Assembly: GCA_020354085.1 (NCBI GenBank)
Contig: CP070641.1
Location: 149,841-160,822, forward strand
Length of the DNA: 10,982 bases
Direction: 5' to 3'
Source of the DNA: Pseudomonadota bacterium
GTDB taxonomy: Bacteria > Pseudomonadota > Gammaproteobacteria > Acidiferrobacterales > Sulfurifustaceae
Each line of letters opens with the position of its first letter. The stretch's first letter is position 1. The translations under genes were made by a program, and so were the position numbers. Below are positions 7,186-10,982 of the stretch, in pieces. The notes beneath the pieces were generated by a model, which saw only the letters and a program-made list of their open reading frames with translations, was not told where the DNA came from and ran no database searches.

Positions 7186-7198
7186 GATAGGTGCTATC
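7186..7198. promoter_or_regulatory. Inverted repeat, possible operator for soeABC
   Basis: GATAG-GTG-CTATC has perfect 5-bp arms. It lies about 60 bp upstream of the proposed soeA start codon, a usual place for a regulator site. The arms are short and no regulator is recognised. Confidence 0.25.
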
Positions 7199-7401
7199 CC
7201 CCGCCCCCGACCAGGATTAGCGCCGACATTCCCGAAGTGCAACGGCGGCGGTCCCGCTGGCGATCACAACTAACCCTTCCGGTGGCGCTTCCGCTCCTAT
7301 ATTTGATGCACATACACCGCACGATCACCCTGAAATCACTCAAACGGGAACGGCCTGGGTAGTTCATTCCTCTGCCCTCGACTACGGACGCTGCGGGGGG
7401 C

Positions 7402-7428
7402 TTGCATTTGGCACGCTGGCAATAAAAT
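7402..7428 (+). promoter_or_regulatory. Possible sigma-70 promoter of gspG
   Basis: TTGCAT at 7402-7407 resembles a -35 box and TAAAAT at 7423-7428 a -10 box, 15 bp apart (16 if CTTGCA is used). Transcription would begin near 7435, giving a leader of only about 10 bases before the gspG ATG, so either the leader is very short or this is not the main promoter. Confidence 0.35.
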
Positions 7429-7444
7429 CCGATAAGCTTGGCGC

Positions 7445-7879
7445 ATGAACCGCACAGACAGACGTACTCCAACACCTCGGCCGCCCCGTGGCTTCACGTT
7501 GCTTGAGCTTCTCGTCGTTCTGGTTATCTTGGGACTGTTGATTGGATATGTGGGCCCAAGATATTTCGGACAGGTGGAGAAATCAGAAGTAAAAGCGACA
7601 CAGGCCCAGATCAACGCATTGGCCAAGGCCTTGGACCACTATCGCCTGGATGTTGGCCGCTACCCGACAACGGAGCAAGGGTTAGCGTCGCTCACCAAGC
7701 GTCCGCCGAACGAACCGCGCTGGGCCGGTCCGTATCTCGAAAAAGAAGCGCCACCTGACCCGTGGGGCAAACCGTACGTCTATCGCTCGCCCGGTCAACG
7801 CGGGGACTACGACCTCCTTTCGTACGGCAAGGATGGTCAACCCGGCGGTACCGGCGCGGCCGCCGATATCACACGCTAG
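7445..7879 (+). CDS. gspG: Type II secretion major pseudopilin GspG
   Basis: GspG is the main subunit of the periplasmic pseudopilus that pushes exoproteins through the type II secretion outer-membrane pore. The 144-residue precursor has a basic, proline-rich leader of 16 residues ending in R15-G16, the prepilin peptidase site. The mature protein starts with F17 and has the conserved Glu at mature position 5 (E21) in FTLLELLVVLVILGLLIGYV, which is also the membrane helix. The core has the family signatures RYPTTEQGLASL (72-83), WAGPYLEKEAPPDPWGKPYVY (93-113, in two parts) and the C-terminal loop GDYDLLSYGKDGQ. The end of that loop reads GGTGAAADITR, poorer in acidic residues than the usual calcium-binding loop of GspG. 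The ATG at 7445 is the only sensible start; the ribosome-binding site is weak. gspF follows after 54 bp. Confidence 0.95.
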   Translation: MNRTDRRTPTPRPPRGFTLLELLVVLVILGLLIGYVGPRYFGQVEKSEVKATQAQINALAKALDHYRLDVGRYPTTEQGLASLTKRPPNEPRWAGPYLEKEAPPDPWGKPYVYRSPGQRGDYDLLSYGKDGQPGGTGAAADITR

Positions 7880-7933
7880 GCGATGCACCGGCTTTTTGCA
7901 CCCGCTGGCGCCCTCACCCCGTAGACGATCCGA

Positions 7934-9121
7934 ATGCGTTACACGGTAAAAGCCGCGCGCGGAGCATCCGAGGTCATCTCCTTGTCCCTGATCGCCGACA
8001 ACGAGACCGACGCGATTCGTCAGGCCAAAGAGAAAGGTTACGACGTCATTTCGGTCAAAGCGGCCCGGGTCATCGCCTGGTCCGTACACCGCAGGGAACG
8101 CTTTCCGCTTTTGCTTTTCAGCCAGGAACTCATGGCGTTGCTCGACGCCGGTTTGACGTTGGTCGAGGCGGTGGAGACGCTGGCGGAAAAGGAAAAGAAC
8201 AGTGCGAGCGGAAAACTGCTCAACGGCGTGTTGCAGCATCTGTATCAGGGGCGCACGCTATCGCATGCCCTCGAGCAATTGCCAACGGCATTCCCGCCGC
8301 TTTACGTCGCCACCGTGCGCGCGAGCGAGAAAACCGGCGGTCTTAAGGAAGCGCTGGCACGCTACGTCGAATATCAGACGCAAGTGAACACAGTAAAGCG
8401 CAAACTTGGGAGCGCGGCCATTTATCCGGTTCTTCTGTTGCTCGTCGGTGGCGCGGTAACGCTGTTTCTCCTGCTGTACGTCGTGCCGAAGTTCAGCCAC
8501 ATCTACGCCGACGTCGGTGGTGATCTCCCGCTGCTCACGCGCATGTTGATGAACTGGGGCGCGTTGCTTTCCGCGAACCCGGTTCTGGTATTGGGCGGAA
8601 TCGCCATCCTTCTCGGCGCGGTGGCCTATGGGGTTACGCGTCCGGCCACACGCAGCTGGCTTGTCCCGAAGCTTTGGAACGCGCCGGTTGTCGGAGACCG
8701 TTTGCGGATCTATGAACTTGCCCGGTTCTATCGCACCCTCGGAATGCTGCTGCGTAGCGGCATTCCGCTGGTGCGGGCGCTCGAGATGGCAAGCGGTCTA
8801 CTGTCGCCGGCATTGCGCGTCGCCATGCAGCGCGCATCGACGGCCATTCGGGAAGGGCAACCGGTATCGCAGTGTATGGAACGCGAGGGCCTCACGACAC
8901 CGGTTGCGCGGCGCATGCTGCGGGTCGGCGAGCGCAGCGGCCAGCTCGCGCCGATGACAGAACGGATCGCCAGTTTCTACGAAGATGAAATCGCACGCTG
9001 GGTCGACTGGTTCACCCGCCTGTTTGAGCCAATCCTGATGGCGGCCATCGGGATTGTGATCGGCCTGGTCGTGCTACTGCTGTATCTGCCGATTTTCGAG
9101 CTCGCCGGCAGCATCCAATAG
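7934..9121 (+). CDS. gspF: Type II secretion inner-membrane platform protein GspF
   Basis: GspF is the polytopic platform protein of the type II secretion system that contacts the GspE ATPase and organises pseudopilus assembly. The product has 395 residues, near the family norm of about 400. A short N-terminal domain (1-50) is followed by two copies of the GspF/PilC helical domain: the first at about 58-185 (FSQELMALLDAGLTLVEAVE) and the second at about 262-385 (ARFYRTLGMLLRSGIPLVRALE). Likely membrane helices lie at 162-187, 213-234 and 365-388. The motif SEKTGGLKEAL (131-141) and its second-copy counterpart GERSGQL (332-338) are conserved in the family. No strong ribosome-binding site precedes the ATG; a 13-codon reading frame at 7883-7924 sits in the gap but has no support as a gene. 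Confidence 0.94.
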   Translation: MRYTVKAARGASEVISLSLIADNETDAIRQAKEKGYDVISVKAARVIAWSVHRRERFPLLLFSQELMALLDAGLTLVEAVETLAEKEKNSASGKLLNGVLQHLYQGRTLSHALEQLPTAFPPLYVATVRASEKTGGLKEALARYVEYQTQVNTVKRKLGSAAIYPVLLLLVGGAVTLFLLLYVVPKFSHIYADVGGDLPLLTRMLMNWGALLSANPVLVLGGIAILLGAVAYGVTRPATRSWLVPKLWNAPVVGDRLRIYELARFYRTLGMLLRSGIPLVRALEMASGLLSPALRVAMQRASTAIREGQPVSQCMEREGLTTPVARRMLRVGERSGQLAPMTERIASFYEDEIARWVDWFTRLFEPILMAAIGIVIGLVVLLLYLPIFELAGSIQ

Positions 9122-9224
9122 CGCGTCCCGGCGGGCCGACGCCGCCCCTTCCTGGCACAGCCGCCCCGACAGCGCCTGAGCCCAAAAAAACGTCAAATTC
9201 CAGTGCTACGTCAAGCATTTGGCG

Positions 9225-9254
9225 TTGAATGTGCCCGCCAAGCAACCTTAAAAT
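9225..9254 (+). promoter_or_regulatory. Possible sigma-70 promoter for gspE
   Basis: TTGAAT as -35 and TAAAAT as -10 are separated by 18 bp (17 if the -10 is read as TTAAAA). Both match the consensus at four or more positions. The leader would be about 77 bases long. Confidence 0.35.
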
Positions 9255-9324
9255 AGTGGCAGAGCTGCGTAAGCAGCCGCCGACGGCGATCAACCAAAAG
9301 ACGCGCCCGAACGAGGTCCGGGGT

Positions 9325-9330
9325 GGAGGG
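9325..9330 (+). promoter_or_regulatory. Ribosome-binding site of gspE
   Basis: GGAGGG lies seven bases before the GTG at 9338 and decides that start over the in-frame GTG at 9323, which has a weaker GAGGT five bases upstream. No ATG start lies in frame before the conserved N-terminal domain. Confidence 0.55.
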
Positions 9331-9337
9331 CACAGCG

Positions 9338-10982
9338 GTGCCGCCGCATCAAGAAATCACGCATCAGCAATTAACCAGCGCGCATTCTGAGTCGCGACGC
9401 ACCGGGCGTCGCGCGATTGAAGTGCTCGAAGAGCAGCTCGCGATCGCGCCGGACGACTTCATCGCCAGCCTGGCGCACACCCTGCGCTATCCGACAGTTT
9501 CGATGGGCGACATCCACAAGCTGGAACCGGCCTTCGAAGTCCTGCCGTTTGCCGATGCTTGCCAGCACGAGTGTGTCGCGTTTCGGCGCAACGACGGGTC
9601 GCTCCTGCTCGCCTTTGGTGACCCGTTCGCGTCCGGTCCGCGCGCCTGGGCCGAGGAGCGGATTGCATCGACGTTCGATTGGACGCTTACGCATCGGGCC
9701 AACATTACCGCGTACCTCAATCGTTTTGAGGAGTCGGCGCGAGCGATGGATGCCGTCCTCGGGCAAGACGCAACGGCAGCGACGGCGGGCGGTGCCGATG
9801 CGGAGTACTTGTCGCTGCTTTCCATTTCCGAGGACGCCAACCCGGTCGTCAAGCTCGTCAACTCGACGCTATACGACGCCCTCAAGTCCACGGCCAGCGA
9901 CGTGCACATCGAAAGCACGGCGCAGGGACTCACCATCAAGTACCGGCTCGACGGCGTACTGGTACCCGTTGCCAATCTGGCCGGTGTCGAGCTCGCGGAA
10001 CAGGTGATTTCGCGCATCAAGGTCATGGCAGAACTCGACATCGCTGAGCGCCGCATACCGCAGGACGGCCGTTTCAAGGTGGCGCTCAAGACGCGGAGCA
10101 TTGATTTCCGTGTCTCGATCATGCCGAGTATTCACGGCGAGGATGCGGTACTGCGCATACTCGACAAACAGACTCTGGCGAACGATGCCAATGGTTTGCG
10201 CCTGGAAAGCCTGGGGTTCGACGAGGAAATCATGGCAAACATCCGTCGACTTGCCACAGAACCGTACGGCATGCTGCTCGTCACCGGCCCCACCGGCAGC
10301 GGCAAGACCACAACCCTTTATGCAGTGATGACCGAGATCAACAACGGACAGGAAAAGATCGTGACCATTGAGGATCCGGTTGAATACCAGTTGTCCGGCG
10401 TTTTGCAGATCCCGGTCAACGAGAAGAAGGGGCTCACTTTCGCGCGCGGTCTGCGCTCGATCTTGCGTCACGACCCGGACAAGATACTCGTCGGCGAGAT
10501 TCGTGACCCCGATACCGCACAGATCGCGGTACAGGCGGCACTGACCGGACACCTCGTGTTCACGACGGTGCACGCAAATAACGTTTTTGACGTCATCGGG
10601 CGCTTCACTCACATGGGCGTCGAACCGTATTCATTCGTCTCGGCCATGAACGGAATCATGGCGCAACGCCTGGTACGTCTGATCTGCCCGCACTGCGCGA
10701 CCAATCACAAGCCCGATGCGTCCCTGCTGACCGCCTCGGGGCTTACGCCCGCGCAGGCGAAACCATTCAAATTCCGAATTGGTCAGGGTTGCGGCCAGTG
10801 CCACGGTACCGGCTATCGCGGCCGCAAGGCAATCGGCGAAGTACTGCGTGTCACGGACGAGATACGGGAATTAATCGTGCGGCGTGAGCCCACCAGGGCG
10901 CTGCGCGAGGCGGCGGCGCGCGACGGTACACGCTTTCTGCGCGCGGCGGCACTCGATCTGGTGCGCCGTGGTGAAACAACCT
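9338..10982 (+). CDS. gspE: Type II secretion assembly ATPase GspE, 3' end missing
   Basis: GspE is the cytoplasmic hexameric ATPase that powers pseudopilus assembly. From the GTG at 9338 there are 548 codons up to the window edge, probably missing only the last few to about twenty residues. An N-terminal GspE/MshE-type domain (about 20-130) precedes the secretion ATPase core. Visible motifs are Walker A GPTGSGKT with Lys323, the Asp box TIEDPVEY, Walker B around Glu387 (LVGEIRDPDTA), the His box GHLVFTTVHANN, and the GspE-type zinc motif C450-x2-C453-x31-C485-x2-C488. The intact tetracysteine points to the GspE/PilB/MshE branch and not to PilT-type retraction ATPases. gspG and gspF just upstream favour GspE over PilB. 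The gene is 216 bp downstream of gspF. The upstream frame is closed by a TAG at 9254. Confidence 0.94.
   Translation, partial: MPPHQEITHQQLTSAHSESRRTGRRAIEVLEEQLAIAPDDFIASLAHTLRYPTVSMGDIHKLEPAFEVLPFADACQHECVAFRRNDGSLLLAFGDPFASGPRAWAEERIASTFDWTLTHRANITAYLNRFEESARAMDAVLGQDATAATAGGADAEYLSLLSISEDANPVVKLVNSTLYDALKSTASDVHIESTAQGLTIKYRLDGVLVPVANLAGVELAEQVISRIKVMAELDIAERRIPQDGRFKVALKTRSIDFRVSIMPSIHGEDAVLRILDKQTLANDANGLRLESLGFDEEIMANIRRLATEPYGMLLVTGPTGSGKTTTLYAVMTEINNGQEKIVTIEDPVEYQLSGVLQIPVNEKKGLTFARGLRSILRHDPDKILVGEIRDPDTAQIAVQAALTGHLVFTTVHANNVFDVIGRFTHMGVEPYSFVSAMNGIMAQRLVRLICPHCATNHKPDASLLTASGLTPAQAKPFKFRIGQGCGQCHGTGYRGRKAIGEVLRVTDEIRELIVRREPTRALREAAARDGTRFLRAAALDLVRRGETT

Larger units (their letters stand above)
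7128..7444. promoter_or_regulatory. 317-bp divergent intergenic region between soeA and gspG
   Basis: No supported gene lies here. It must hold the promoter of the leftward soe operon and that of the rightward gsp genes. On the soe side there is an AT-rich stretch (TTTAATAAG on the minus strand, around 7157-7165) that could hold a -10, without a good -35. It also has the inverted repeat GATAG-GTG-CTATC at 7186-7198. A TTGAT-N4-ATACA at 7303-7316 is only a half-match to an FNR/Anr box. A gsp promoter candidate lies at 7402-7428. The middle (about 7200-7290) is GC-rich with nothing recognisable. Confidence 0.45.
9122..9337 (+). promoter_or_regulatory. 216-bp leader region upstream of gspE
   Basis: This gap is long for genes of one secretion operon. 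It holds two copies of ACGTCAA at 9190-9196 and 9208-9214 (18 bp start to start), and a promoter-like pair TTGAAT (9225-9230) and TAAAAT (9249-9254) with an 18-bp spacer. Transcription would begin near 9261. No gene was recognised. It may let gspE be transcribed separately from gspGF. Confidence 0.35.

Noticed and set aside
7303..7316. An FNR/Anr-like box TTGAT-N4-ATACA
   Set aside because: Only the first half-site matches; the second matches ATCAA at three of five positions.
7194..7475. A 93-codon open frame on the minus strand in the soeA-gspG gap
   Set aside because: It overlaps the start of gspG in antisense and has no domain or ribosome-binding site. The cysteine-rich look is not organised into a motif.
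2282..9214. The hexamer TTGACG or its complement in three intergenic regions, as a shared regulon site
   Set aside because: The same hexamer also occurs inside coding sequence (in soeC, soeA and gspF), so its presence between genes is not clearly above background.

Overview
The window reads as a chromosomal segment of a GC-rich Gram-negative proteobacterium, most likely a sulfur-oxidising gamma- or betaproteobacterium. This is inferred from an outer-membrane phospholipase, a type II secretion cluster and, above all, a three-gene molybdoenzyme operon that closely matches cytoplasmic quinone-linked sulfite dehydrogenase (SoeABC). No mobile element, CRISPR array, tRNA or rRNA was recognised.

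Layout. (1) 1-523, minus: 5' part of a secreted or outer-membrane protein of unknown function, cut by the window edge. (2) 594-1532, plus: PldA (OMPLA), divergent from gene 1, with a GTG start and an intact catalytic triad. (3) 7127-1552, minus: an apparent operon soeA-soeB-soeC followed by a NapC/NirT-type tetraheme cytochrome, which converges on pldA across a 19-bp gap holding a small hairpin. (4) 7128-7444: a 317-bp divergent intergenic region. (5) 7445-10982, plus: type II secretion genes in the order gspG, gspF, gspE; gspE runs off the right edge close to its C-terminus.

How the genes work together. SoeA (molybdenum catalytic subunit), SoeB (four [4Fe-4S] clusters) and SoeC (DmsC-type membrane anchor) would form a cytoplasm-facing complex that oxidises sulfite to sulfate and passes electrons to quinone. 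The downstream cytochrome is of a family that oxidises quinol and hands electrons to periplasmic partners, so the four genes could together link cytoplasmic sulfite oxidation to a periplasmic acceptor. That link is a hypothesis. GspG, GspF and GspE are the major pseudopilin, inner-membrane platform and assembly ATPase of one type II secretion machine.

The most interesting points are the cytochrome attached to soeABC, its noncanonical CX3CH first heme motif, and a four-copy heptamer repeat plus a GC hairpin in the only long gap between the soe genes. Nothing here clearly amounts to a wholly new system; most genes belong to well-known families.
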